A DNA stretch of 64,000 nucleotides from Devosia lacusdianchii (lineage in GTDB: Bacteria; Pseudomonadota; Alphaproteobacteria; Rhizobiales; Devosiaceae). Below, piece by piece: positions 25,617-33,983 of the stretch. The stretch lies in NCBI RefSeq assembly GCF_022429625.1, contig NZ_CP092483.1:3831501-3895500 (forward strand), given 5' to 3'. Positions within the stretch are counted from its first letter, which is position 1, and every line of letters starts with the position of its first letter. A model generated the notes under the pieces. It searched no databases, was not told the origin of the DNA, and was given only the letters and a program-made list of their open reading frames with translations. The position numbers and the translations under genes were made by a program.

Positions 25617-27040
25617 CCCAAAAGCCTAATCCGGCCGAGAAGTTCGTGGGCATCCAGGTCAGCCCGATCAACTTCATTGACGAAGGTGTCGATACTGTCC
25701 TCGATATTCTCAAGGATCGCGTCGGCGTCAACGTGCTGATGCTGGGGACGGTCTCCTGGCTCGGCCTCAAGACCGGCCGCTCGATCTCCTACAAGCTCGA
25801 TGGCTGGCCCGACCATGGCGTTCCGGAACCCTTCGCGATGAAGGGCGGCGCCTATTTCAAGCCCGATCCAGCATACTATTCCGGCACATTCATCAAGGAC
25901 TATCGCGCCAACGACCCGGAGTTCGAGGGCAAGGACATCCTCGACATGGTGATCCAGCCGGCGCATGACCGCGGCATGAAGGTCTTCATCGAGCTGATGG
26001 AGCCCTTCTTCAAATACACCGGGCACGGCTCAACCAACACGGTCGATATCCCCAACCTGGCCCAAGCCATGGAGGTCGACATCTTTGGCCGCCTCGGCAG
26101 TGATCCCTCGACCAGCCACCCCGACTATCGCAACTGGATCCTCTCAATGGTCGAGGATCAGGTGCGCAACTACGACATCGACGGTGTCATGTGGTGCAAC
26201 GAGCGCAACTCTCCGCTCGACACCCTGATCCAGGGTGGCGCGCCGGGGGATTTCTCCACCCATGCCCGCAGGGAGGCCATGGAGCGCGGCATCGACGTCG
26301 AAGCCTGCCGTCGTGCGCTGCTCAACCTCTATGACTTCATGCAGGAAGCGTCATCGGGCAAGGAATTTGTCGACGGCGCCTTCATCACCTTCATCCGCAC
26401 CCTTTTGGCCAACCCAGAAGCACTGATCTGGGAAAAGTTCTGGCTCGAGCGCAACAAAGACCTGGATCGGGAACTCTATGGTTTGGTGAAATGGTGCAAG
26501 CCGGGTATGAGCTTCGGGCTCAATGTCTGGAACCGCAATCATTTCAACATCTTCCGGCGCGCTCAATGGCCGTGGGAAGAGCAGACCATGTATGCCGACT
26601 GGGTCAAGCCGATCACGTATCAACACCAGGCTGGCGAGGTCTTCACTAAGGAACTGAGCTTCTTCCAGAAGACCATCCTGCGCGACTTCTCGCCCGATGA
26701 GGCGACGGCTGTCCTCTATCGCGTGCTCGGGCTTAACGAGGCGCCTTATGACGATGTCATCGCGGCCGGCATGGACCCCGACACCTATGTCTTCGGCCAG
26801 TGCCTGGATGCGGTCAAAGGCGTCAACGGCAAGGCAAAGGTGTTCATGGGCCTCGGAGTAGACGCCCCGCGCACCAAAGCGGATACGGCCAAGATGACGC
26901 CGGACATTGCCTATCGCTCGGTCATGGCGACCTATCGCGCCGGCGGACACGGTGTGGTGCTCGCGCCCAACTATGCCAGCATGCACCTGACCAATCTGGA
27001 TGGTGTCGCCAAGGCCTTGACGGAATTGGGGCTCAAGTAG
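25613..27040 (+). CDS. Unrecognised cytoplasmic protein, probably TIM-barrel glycoside-hydrolase-like
   Basis: A 475-residue protein without signal peptide, so it acts in the cytoplasm. Alternating hydrophobic strands resemble a (beta/alpha)8 barrel: VNVLMLGTVSW, GMKVFIELMEPF, YDIDGVMWCNERNSPLD and GMSFGLNVWNRNHFN. Glu/Asp at strand ends (IELMEP, MWCNER) could be catalytic carboxylates of a glycosidase, but no family is named with confidence. Many Trp and Tyr residues suggest a ring-shaped substrate. It overlaps the aminotransferase gene by four bases and the allantoinase-like gene by one base, so it belongs to the pathway. Confidence 0.75.
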   Translation: MTQKPNPAEKFVGIQVSPINFIDEGVDTVLDILKDRVGVNVLMLGTVSWLGLKTGRSISYKLDGWPDHGVPEPFAMKGGAYFKPDPAYYSGTFIKDYRANDPEFEGKDILDMVIQPAHDRGMKVFIELMEPFFKYTGHGSTNTVDIPNLAQAMEVDIFGRLGSDPSTSHPDYRNWILSMVEDQVRNYDIDGVMWCNERNSPLDTLIQGGAPGDFSTHARREAMERGIDVEACRRALLNLYDFMQEASSGKEFVDGAFITFIRTLLANPEALIWEKFWLERNKDLDRELYGLVKWCKPGMSFGLNVWNRNHFNIFRRAQWPWEEQTMYADWVKPITYQHQAGEVFTKELSFFQKTILRDFSPDEATAVLYRVLGLNEAPYDDVIAAGMDPDTYVFGQCLDAVKGVNGKAKVFMGLGVDAPRTKADTAKMTPDIAYRSVMATYRAGGHGVVLAPNYASMHLTNLDGVAKALTELGLK

Positions 27041-28437
27041 TGGCCGAGTACGACACCATAATCCGCAACGCGATCGTCATGGCGCCGAGTGGGGCGCAGC
27101 CTCTTGACGTGGCGATTTCCGATCGGCGGATTGCAGCTTTGCTTCCGCGCCGTGAAGGCATTGCCAGGCAAGCCATCGATGCGTCGGGCAAGCACCTCTT
27201 GCCCGGCGCCATCGATATTCATTTTCACATCCGGGCGCCCGCCTACCCCGATCGCGGCACGGTCGACAGCGAGACGCGCGCCGCCGCCGCCGGAGGCATC
27301 ACGACCCTCTTCGAAATGCCCATTTCCAAGCCCTGCTGTAACACAGCGGAGCGTGTAGAAATCCGGCGCGCACATTTCGCCGAACACGCGCATATCAACT
27401 TCGGGCTTTACGCTGCTCCTGGCGATCTTACTGAAGCCAGCGTGGCGGCCATGGCGGCTGCCGGCATCGTCGGGTTCAAGATCTTCACGACGCCGGCCCC
27501 GGAGGGCCGAGACGACGAATTCTTCGGCCTGTCCTTCCCCGATGAAGCGGACCAGATGCGCGCCCTCAAAGCCGCAGCCGCCACCGGTCTGCCGATCGTG
27601 GTTCATGCTGAGAGCGCTCAGTTGCTGGCCCGGGCCGAGGCCGACCTTGAGGGCACGGATTTGGGCAATATCGATGCTCACCTCGCCTCGCGCCCTGCCA
27701 TCTGCGAGGCCGTTGCCGTGGCAAAGCTCCTGACCATGAATATCGAGGCGCGCGCAAAGCTGCACATCGCCCATGTCACTAGCGCGCTGACGGTATCGGT
27801 GCTGCGCCGCTTTGCAGGGACTTCGGACTTCAGCGCCGAGACGTGCCCGCATTACTTGCTGCGGACCCACGATGACGTCCGCTCTGCAGGTGTATTCGCC
27901 AAGATCAATCCGCCAGTCCGCCTAAAGGCGGATCAGGACGCGCTCTGGCAAGCCATTGCGGATGGCGTCATCACGCATGTCACCACCGATCACGCGGCGT
28001 TCTCCCGGGCCGAGAAGTTGGCGGGGTCAAAGAACATGGTCACTGCCCCTCCGGGCAGCCCAGGCTCGGAAATACTCGTCCCCGGAATGCTCGACGCCGC
28101 CGCCAGGGGCCGGATTACCCTTGAGCAGGTCGTGGCCTTGCTCAGCGGCAATGCCGCCGACCGTTTCGGGCTGCCGAACAAGGGCCGCATAGAGGTGGGC
28201 GCCGACGCCGATCTCATTCTCGTCGATCTCGACGGTAAGACCAGCATCGGTCCCGATACCCTTCTGACCTTTGCGCGGGATGTCGCTCAACTCTACTACG
28301 GCGCCGAATTCTCAGGGCGTGTCACCCGAACCATTGTCGGCGGCCAAACGGTTTATGACGGCGCTGTGCAAAGTCACCCGGGCTGGGGGGCCTATGTTCG
28401 TCCCGCTGGCCGCTCCACTACCGAAACCACGTCCTGA
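27040..28437 (+). CDS. Dihydroorotase/allantoinase-type cyclic amidohydrolase
   Basis: A 465-residue cyclic amidohydrolase. Metal site: HFH in GAIDIHFHIRAP near residue 60, carboxylated Lys in VGFKIFTTPAP, His in VVHAESAQ, His in HIAHVTSA and catalytic Asp in VTTDHAAFS. NKGRIEVGADADLILVDLDG marks the C-terminal part. The start is GTG at 27040, which shares its G with the TAG of the previous gene and has GGGG nine bases upstream; the longer frame to 26800 runs inside the previous gene. Family members open hydantoin, dihydropyrimidine or allantoin rings. It is the second allantoinase-type gene of the locus, unrelated in fold to that at 13799. Confidence 0.88.
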   Translation: MAEYDTIIRNAIVMAPSGAQPLDVAISDRRIAALLPRREGIARQAIDASGKHLLPGAIDIHFHIRAPAYPDRGTVDSETRAAAAGGITTLFEMPISKPCCNTAERVEIRRAHFAEHAHINFGLYAAPGDLTEASVAAMAAAGIVGFKIFTTPAPEGRDDEFFGLSFPDEADQMRALKAAAATGLPIVVHAESAQLLARAEADLEGTDLGNIDAHLASRPAICEAVAVAKLLTMNIEARAKLHIAHVTSALTVSVLRRFAGTSDFSAETCPHYLLRTHDDVRSAGVFAKINPPVRLKADQDALWQAIADGVITHVTTDHAAFSRAEKLAGSKNMVTAPPGSPGSEILVPGMLDAAARGRITLEQVVALLSGNAADRFGLPNKGRIEVGADADLILVDLDGKTSIGPDTLLTFARDVAQLYYGAEFSGRVTRTIVGGQTVYDGAVQSHPGWGAYVRPAGRSTTETTS

Positions 28438-28467
28438 ATGCCTGTCCTATTGCCGTCGGAGGCCCAA

Positions 28468-29493
28468 ATGACCCAGACGCCCGTCAATGAACCACCGTTG
28501 CTCGAGGTGGATGACCTGCAGACCTCGTTCATCGTCGGCGAAGGCCAGGATGTGCGTGCAGTTGACGGCGTCAATTTCGTCGTGCGGGCCGGCGAGACGC
28601 TCGCGATCGTGGGAGAATCGGGATCCGGAAAATCGGTCACCAGCCTGTCCATCATGCGACTGCTGCCAAAGAAGGTCGGCCGCATTTCACGCGGCACCAT
28701 CCGCCTCCGTGGCAAGGACCTGGTGACCTTGTCGGACCGCGAAATGCGCGCCGTGCGTGGCAACGACATCGGGATGATCTTCCAGGAACCGATGACCAGC
28801 CTCAACCCGGTTCACACCATCGGCGCCCAGATCGCCGAAGTGGTGAAGCAGCACGACAAGCTCAACAAGGCCGATGCGCACAAGCGGGCCGTCGAAATGC
28901 TGGAGCTGGTTGGTATTCCAGAACCCGACCGGCGGGCTAACCAATACCCCCACCAGATGAGTGGCGGCATGCGGCAGCGCGCCATGATCGCCATGGCCCT
29001 GGCCTGCGAGCCGAGCGTTTTGATTGCCGACGAACCGACGACGGCCCTCGACGTGACCATCCAGGCGCAAATCCTCGATCTGATGCGCAACCTGCAGAAG
29101 AAGATGGGCATGGCCATCGTCTTCATCACCCACGACCTGGGCGTGGTGGCCGAAATGGCCAACCGCGTCGTGGTGATGTATGCCGGCCAGGTGGTCGAAA
29201 CCGGAACGGTCGAAGAAATCTTCACCCGTCCGCTGATGCCGTACACCGCGGGCCTGATGCAATCCATTCCGCGCATGGGCGAGTCCGAGAACAAGGGCCG
29301 TCTGCAGACGATCCCCGGCTACGTGCCGCTTCTCACCAAACTACCGAGCGGCTGCCGCTTCCGCACGCGCTGCGCCTTCGCCGATGAGCGTTGCGCGGCC
29401 GCGGAACCACCGCTCGAAACGCTCGAAAGCGGCCGCAGCGTGCGCTGCATTCGCTGGCAAGAACTCGAACTCAAGACGAAAGCCACGGCATGA
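28468..29493 (+). CDS. Oligopeptide/dipeptide-type ABC transporter ATPase (DppD-like)
   Basis: A 341-residue ATPase with Walker [11 protein letters not shown], signature MSGGMRQR and Walker [13 protein letters not shown]. The C-terminal oligopeptide extension carries cysteines in [16 protein letters not shown], the pattern linked to an iron-sulfur site in Dpp/Opp ATPases. ATG at 28468 has GGAGG five bases upstream, while ATG at 28438 directly follows the previous stop without a ribosome site. This arm has no permease, so the partner channel is probably the DppB/DppC pair at 4577-6488. Confidence 0.91.
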   Translation: MTQTPVNEPPLLEVDDLQTSFIVGEGQDVRAVDGVNFVVRAGETLAIVGESGSGKSVTSLSIMRLLPKKVGRISRGTIRLRGKDLVTLSDREMRAVRGNDIGMIFQEPMTSLNPVHTIGAQIAEVVKQHDKLNKADAHKRAVEMLELVGIPEPDRRANQYPHQMSGGMRQRAMIAMALACEPSVLIADEPTTALDVTIQAQILDLMRNLQKKMGMAIVFITHDLGVVAEMANRVVVMYAGQVVETGTVEEIFTRPLMPYTAGLMQSIPRMGESENKGRLQTIPGYVPLLTKLPSGCRFRTRCAFADERCAAAEPPLETLESGRSVRCIRWQELELKTKATA

Positions 29494-30494
29494 CCGACAC
29501 ACCTGACATGGCAAATGCGGAGCCGCGTGACGTACTGCTCAAGGTCTCGGACCTCCGGAAGTACTTCCCTATCCGCGGTGGTATGCTCCGTCGCGTCGTC
29601 AACAATATCAAGGCGATCGACGACGTCAGCTTCGACATCAGGCGCGGCGAAGTGGTTGGACTGGTGGGAGAGTCTGGCTCGGGCAAGACCACTGTCGGGC
29701 GCACAATCCTCCGCCTGCTCGAACCAACGTCCGGCCTCATCGAGTTCGACGGGGTCGATATCGGCCGCTTGCCCAAGGATGAGATGCGCCGCCACCGCAA
29801 GCGGATGCAGATCGTGTTCCAGGACCCGTACGCAAGCCTCAACCCCCGCGAAAAGATCCGCACCGTTCTGGGTCACGCTCTGGCCGTTCACAATGTCGGT
29901 ACGTCCGCAGATCGCGAACAGCGTATCGTGGAGCTGCTGGAACAGGTGGGCCTGAGTGGCGACTATCTCGATCGCTTCCCACACGAGTTTTCAGGCGGCC
30001 AGCGCCAGCGCATCGGCATTGCTCGCGCCCTGGCCGTCGAACCGGACTTCATCGTGGCCGACGAGCCGGTTTCTGCGCTCGACGTCTCGATCCAGGCCCA
30101 GGTGGTCAACCTGCTGGATGATCTGAAGGCCAAGTTCAACCTGACAATGCTGTTCATCGCCCACGATCTGGCGGTGGTCGAGCATATCAGCGATCGGGTC
30201 ATCGTGATGTATCTGGGGCGCATCATGGAAATTGCGCCGACGCGCAAGCTCTATCGCTCCCCCAATCATCCCTACACCAAGGCCCTCCTGTCGGCCGTGC
30301 CCAGCCCGGATATTCATGCCCGAAAGGAACGAATCATTCTGACTGGCGACATTCCGAGCCCGATCAACCCACCCTCCGGATGCGTGTTCCGTACCCGCTG
30401 CCCATCGGCAATTCCTGACTGCGCCAAGGTGGTACCCCAGCTCAAGGAAGTCTCGCCCGGCCAGTTCAGTGCCTGTATCCGCACCGCCCCATAA
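29490..30494 (+). CDS. Oligopeptide/dipeptide-type ABC transporter ATPase (DppF-like)
   Basis: A 334-residue ATPase with Walker [11 protein letters not shown], signature FSGGQRQR and Walker [13 protein letters not shown]. The C-terminal extension has [16 protein letters not shown], matching the cysteine pattern of its partner. The ATG at 29490 overlaps the DppD stop (ATGA). It pairs with the preceding ATPase as the energising heterodimer of the locus transporter. Confidence 0.91.
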   Translation: MTDTPDMANAEPRDVLLKVSDLRKYFPIRGGMLRRVVNNIKAIDDVSFDIRRGEVVGLVGESGSGKTTVGRTILRLLEPTSGLIEFDGVDIGRLPKDEMRRHRKRMQIVFQDPYASLNPREKIRTVLGHALAVHNVGTSADREQRIVELLEQVGLSGDYLDRFPHEFSGGQRQRIGIARALAVEPDFIVADEPVSALDVSIQAQVVNLLDDLKAKFNLTMLFIAHDLAVVEHISDRVIVMYLGRIMEIAPTRKLYRSPNHPYTKALLSAVPSPDIHARKERIILTGDIPSPINPPSGCVFRTRCPSAIPDCAKVVPQLKEVSPGQFSACIRTAP

Positions 30495-30515
30495 CCTGCC
30501 GACCAGGACCTCATA

Positions 30516-32186
30516 ATGACCGTTCTCGACGTCAAATTTGACCGCTACTACACCTACGATGAAATGACTGAACGCCTGCGCGCGATGGTCGATGCCCACC
30601 CCGAACTCGCCACCATGACCTCGCTCGCCAAGAGCTTCCAGGGCCGCGATGTCTGGCTGATCGAGATCACCAATCCCAAGACCGGTCCCGCATCGGAAAA
30701 GCCTGGCTACTATATCGACGGCCAGATTCATGCCGAGGAGCACGCAACGTCGGCAGCGGCGCTCTATGCGGTCTGGCACCTTCTGACCAAATATGGGACC
30801 GACGAGGAAGCAACGCGTCTGGTCGACAGCCAGGTCTTCTACATTCTGCCGCGCATCAATCCTGATGGTGCCGAGCTATCCCTCGTGCCGCCATACTATA
30901 ACTGGTGCGGCAACGGCCGCTTCATGCCGGGTGCAGACCGCCTCGAAGGCCTCATTCCTGAGGATATCGACGGGGATGGCTATATCGTGTGGATGCGCGT
31001 GCCCGACAGCAAGGGCGAATGGAAGAAGAGCGCAAGCAATCCCGACATCATGGTGCAGCGCAAGCCCGGCGAAGAGGGCGGCGAATACTATCGGCTCTAC
31101 CCCGAAGGAACGGTGCGCAATTACGACGGCGTCAACGTGCCGGTCGAGAAACCGTTCGATGGCAACATGAACCGCAATTTCCCGACGAACTGGTCGCCCC
31201 AGGAATATGGGGCGGGCATCCACCCGCTGTCCGAGCCGGAATCCTTCGGCATGGCCAAGTTCATTCTCGACCACCCCAATATCTGTGGCATGTGCGCCTA
31301 TCACACGCATGGTGGCATCATCCTGCGTCCGTCCATGACCCGGCCGGACAGCGCCATGAGCGCGCGGGATATCAATCTCTACAAGGAAATCGGCAAGGTC
31401 GGCACGGAACTGACCGGTTATCCAACCGTCTCGATCTATGAGGAGTTTACGCCCGACAAGTCGGTGGTCCGCCGCGGCGGCCTGATGGATTGGACCTATG
31501 AGGAGATGGGCATCATCTCGTTCGGGACCGAGCTTTGGGACCTTGAGCGCTCCGCCGGTGTGCCAAAGGAGGGCTATTACAACCTCTATCCCCGCAACGA
31601 AGAGGTCCAGCAGAAGGTCTACGACTACGTCAAGGCCAACATGGCCGATAAGGGCTGGCGCGATTGGAAGAGCTTTGACCATCCCCAACTGGGCAAGGTC
31701 GAGATCGGCGGCATGGTCAATATCTGGAGCTACCGCAACCCGCCCGGAAATCTGCTAGAGGAAATGGTCCGCCAGAACGTGCTGTTCAATCTGCGCCACG
31801 CCGCTGCCGCGCCACAGATCAAGGTCGACGAGGTCAGCGTGACCCCACTCGGCACCGACCTGTACAAGGTCCGCGCCGTGGTCTCGAACCACGGCTACCT
31901 GCCCTCCAACCTATCTGATGTCGCGATCGCCAACAAGGTCGCAAAGCCTGTGCAGGTCACAATAACGGTCGACGGCGGCGAGCTGGTAATGAACCCGCAA
32001 ATCGCCGATCTTGGCAACCTGGCGGGGCGCAATGAGCGGCTCTATCCGTGGTCGCCCTGGGGCCAGCAGTGGACAGCCAATGGCCGCCCGGTCGAATGGC
32101 TGGTTCGTGCGCCCGCGGGCAGCGCCATCACCGTGACAAGCCGGTCGGAAAAGGGCGGTACGCATCGCCTGACACAGTCGACCTAG
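30516..32186 (+). CDS. M14-family zinc carboxypeptidase
   Basis: A 556-residue protein with no signal peptide. Zinc ligands fit the M14 pattern: His and Glu in DGQIHAEEH near residues 70-73 and His in CAYHTHGG near 262. The probable catalytic Glu is in GTELWD near 338, and an Arg-binding NMNRNFP block lies between. It is longer than most M14 peptidases (about 300-400); residues after about 440 form an extra beta-rich domain (IKVDEVSVTPLGTDLYKVRA onward). AGGA lies seven bases upstream of the ATG. It is the last gene of the plus arm and would remove a C-terminal residue from a conjugate. Confidence 0.87.
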   Translation: MTVLDVKFDRYYTYDEMTERLRAMVDAHPELATMTSLAKSFQGRDVWLIEITNPKTGPASEKPGYYIDGQIHAEEHATSAAALYAVWHLLTKYGTDEEATRLVDSQVFYILPRINPDGAELSLVPPYYNWCGNGRFMPGADRLEGLIPEDIDGDGYIVWMRVPDSKGEWKKSASNPDIMVQRKPGEEGGEYYRLYPEGTVRNYDGVNVPVEKPFDGNMNRNFPTNWSPQEYGAGIHPLSEPESFGMAKFILDHPNICGMCAYHTHGGIILRPSMTRPDSAMSARDINLYKEIGKVGTELTGYPTVSIYEEFTPDKSVVRRGGLMDWTYEEMGIISFGTELWDLERSAGVPKEGYYNLYPRNEEVQQKVYDYVKANMADKGWRDWKSFDHPQLGKVEIGGMVNIWSYRNPPGNLLEEMVRQNVLFNLRHAAAAPQIKVDEVSVTPLGTDLYKVRAVVSNHGYLPSNLSDVAIANKVAKPVQVTITVDGGELVMNPQIADLGNLAGRNERLYPWSPWGQQWTANGRPVEWLVRAPAGSAITVTSRSEKGGTHRLTQST

Positions 32187-32192
32187 TCCAAG

Positions 32193-32216
32193 CGGCAGGC
32201 CCGCTGGGGCCTGCCG
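32193..32216 (+). promoter_or_regulatory. GC-rich hairpin just after the M14 gene
   Basis: CGGCAGGCCC at 32193-32202 pairs perfectly with GGGCCTGCCG at 32207-32216 around a 4-base loop. Seven bases separate it from the stop codon. No T-run follows, so on its own it is a stabilising or partial terminator hairpin; a proper terminator follows at 32245. Confidence 0.6.
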
Positions 32217-32244
32217 TTCCGAATTCGTTTCCCGTCCCACTCAG

Positions 32245-32275
32245 CTCCGGACCGCAAGGTTCGGGGCCTTTTTTT
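32245..32275 (+). terminator. Intrinsic terminator of the plus-arm operon
   Basis: CTCCGGACC at 32245-32253 pairs with GGTTCGGGG at 32258-32266 (two G-U pairs) around a GCAA tetraloop, followed by a seven-T run at 32269-32275. It ends the plus arm and overlaps the last codons of the opposing SDR gene. Confidence 0.82.
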
Positions 32276-33002
32276 AGGCCTGAACGGCCAGTTCCTGAAC
32301 CATGTCCCAGGCGCGAATACGCTGGTCGTTGATGCCTGCCGCGTTCTGAAGGGCGAGGTGGACGAAAGCCGGAGCCAGCTCCATGGGGTCCTTCCAGATC
32401 TTGCGAGTCTCCGCGCTGTAGGTGACCTCACTCATGGCGGTATGCATGGGATGACCCGGGGTAATGGTATTGACCGAGACGTTATAAGGCGTGAATTCCT
32501 GCGCCAGGGATCGCGACAAGCCTTCTAGGCCGAACTTGGATGCGCAATAGGTGGATTCATCGAGCCCGCCGACGATGCCGGCATTGCTCGATACGTTGAT
32601 GATGGCGCCGGAACGCCTGCGCTTCATACCCGGGGCAACGGCCCGCACGCAGAGGAATGGGCCGCGCAGATTGACCGCCAGTAGCCGGTCCCAATCCTCG
32701 ACGGCAACCTCTTCGACCGGCTTGAAGAAGATGATCCCGGCATTATTGACCAGAACGTCGATGCGCCCAGCCTCGGCCTCGATCGCGGCCAGCGTGGCAG
32801 AAACGTCGTTGGCGTCAGTGACGTCCATCTGGCGCGGCCGGATATCGCCTGCCTCGCCCGACAGCGTTGCGACCTCATCGCCCAACATGTCGAGCGCATA
32901 AACTACGGCGCCCTCCTGGGCATAGAGCCGAGCCACGGCACGGCCAAGGCCGCGTGCGGCACCGGTAACAACGGCGATTTTGCCGGCGAGCTTCCCGGTC
33001 AT
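32274..33002 (-). CDS. Short-chain dehydrogenase/reductase with atypical C-terminus (paralogue type of 2722-3480)
   Basis: A 242-residue SDR with VTGAARGLG, NNAG, the active-site Ser in NVSSNAG and YCASK. As in the SDR at 2722-3480, the end departs from the usual DGG motif: VNTITPGHPMHTAMSE is followed by WKDPMELAPAFVHLAL and a R-x-x-A-W segment. It overlaps the upstream SDR by four bases. It lies convergent with the plus arm, whose terminator covers its stop codon. Confidence 0.87.
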   Translation of the reverse strand: MTGKLAGKIAVVTGAARGLGRAVARLYAQEGAVVYALDMLGDEVATLSGEAGDIRPRQMDVTDANDVSATLAAIEAEAGRIDVLVNNAGIIFFKPVEEVAVEDWDRLLAVNLRGPFLCVRAVAPGMKRRRSGAIINVSSNAGIVGGLDESTYCASKFGLEGLSRSLAQEFTPYNVSVNTITPGHPMHTAMSEVTYSAETRKIWKDPMELAPAFVHLALQNAAGINDQRIRAWDMVQELAVQA

Positions 33003-33763
33003 GTGGCAATCCTTCCGCCGTCAATGACCAGCCCGATACCCGTAACGAAAGACGATTGCTTGGACGCCAGGTAAAGCACCGCTTCGCCGATTTCGTCGCC
33101 CGTGCCCATGCGGCCCAGCGGCGTGATGGAACGCCATTTTTGCTCAAGCGCGTCGGGGTCCTCAGCCTTGTCCAGGTTTCGCTGGTTCATGCCGGTATCG
33201 ATCACGCCGGGATTGATGGCATTGCACCGGATATTGCGCGCGGCATATTCGATGGCGATTACGCGCGTCATCGACATGATGCCGCCCTTCGACGCCGCGT
33301 AGCTGAGATTGCCGCCGACATTGGCGAAGGCACTCACCGAGGAGTTATTGACGATGGTGCCGCCGCCATTGCGCAACAGTGCCGGAATGGCGTGCTTGCA
33401 GCCAAAAAACGTCCCCTTCAGGTTGATGTCGATGACGCGTGTAAACAGGTCTTCAGTGATAGCATCCGAGGCGGTGACGGGTTGCTCGATGCCTGCATTA
33501 TTGAAGATCGTATCAAGCTTGCCGTGATCTGCCTCGGCTTTCGCGACAAGCGCTGCCACATCGCGCTCTCGGGACACGTCGGTGCGCAGGAAGCTCACTT
33601 TGAGCTCGTTGGCAACGGCTTCCGCGACGAGCGCGGCCCCGCCGTCTGCATCAACATCCCCCACCACTACCGACGCGCCTTCGCGCGCGAAGAGCATTGC
33701 CGTCGCACGACCCATGCCCCCTGCTCCGCCGGTCACCACTGCGACCATACCCGCAAGTCTCAC
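32999..33763 (-). CDS. Short-chain dehydrogenase/reductase, classical
   Basis: A 254-residue SDR with VVTGGAGGMG, NNAG, the Ser in NNSSVSA, Tyr/Lys in YAASK and the usual ending FVTGIGLVIDGG. GTG at 33763 (reading VRLAGMVAVVTGG) is chosen because AAGGA lies about eight bases upstream and the family normally starts at this point; the longer frame to 33805 has no match. It overlaps the next SDR by four bases. The two SDRs form a small operon downstream of the GntR gene. Confidence 0.86.
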   Translation of the reverse strand: MRLAGMVAVVTGGAGGMGRATAMLFAREGASVVVGDVDADGGAALVAEAVANELKVSFLRTDVSRERDVAALVAKAEADHGKLDTIFNNAGIEQPVTASDAITEDLFTRVIDINLKGTFFGCKHAIPALLRNGGGTIVNNSSVSAFANVGGNLSYAASKGGIMSMTRVIAIEYAARNIRCNAINPGVIDTGMNQRNLDKAEDPDALEQKWRSITPLGRMGTGDEIGEAVLYLASKQSSFVTGIGLVIDGGRIAT

Positions 33764-33900
33764 TGAATAATCCTTCCCTCGAGACGACCTCGGCCGCTGA
33801 AACAACCAGCGCCATGGCCAAAGCTTGTGGCGCGGACAAGCCAGTTCCGTTCAGCCACAGCATGGCCGAGCGCAAACGATACGGGCGCCAGTCACCAGAC

Positions 33901-33920
33901 ATTGTCATACAGTATACAAT
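33901..33920. promoter_or_regulatory. Candidate GntR operator upstream of the SDR pair
   Basis: ATTGTCATACAGTATACAAT has ATTGT at its left end and ACAAT at its right end, with a partly symmetric GTATAC core, in an A/T-rich part of the 220-base gap. The half-sites match those of the palindrome at 19071-19086 but with wider spacing. The adjacent regulator at 33984-34700 is a possible binder. Confidence 0.4.
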
Positions 33921-33983
33921 TAGACAACGGGCAAACAGAACCCAGCCATCACCGGCGCGAGGCTCGCCAGTAGCGAAATCGGC

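Noticed and set aside
26800..27039. N-terminal extension of the allantoinase-like protein
   Set aside because: It lies inside the previous gene in another frame; the family N-terminus begins at the GTG at 27040.
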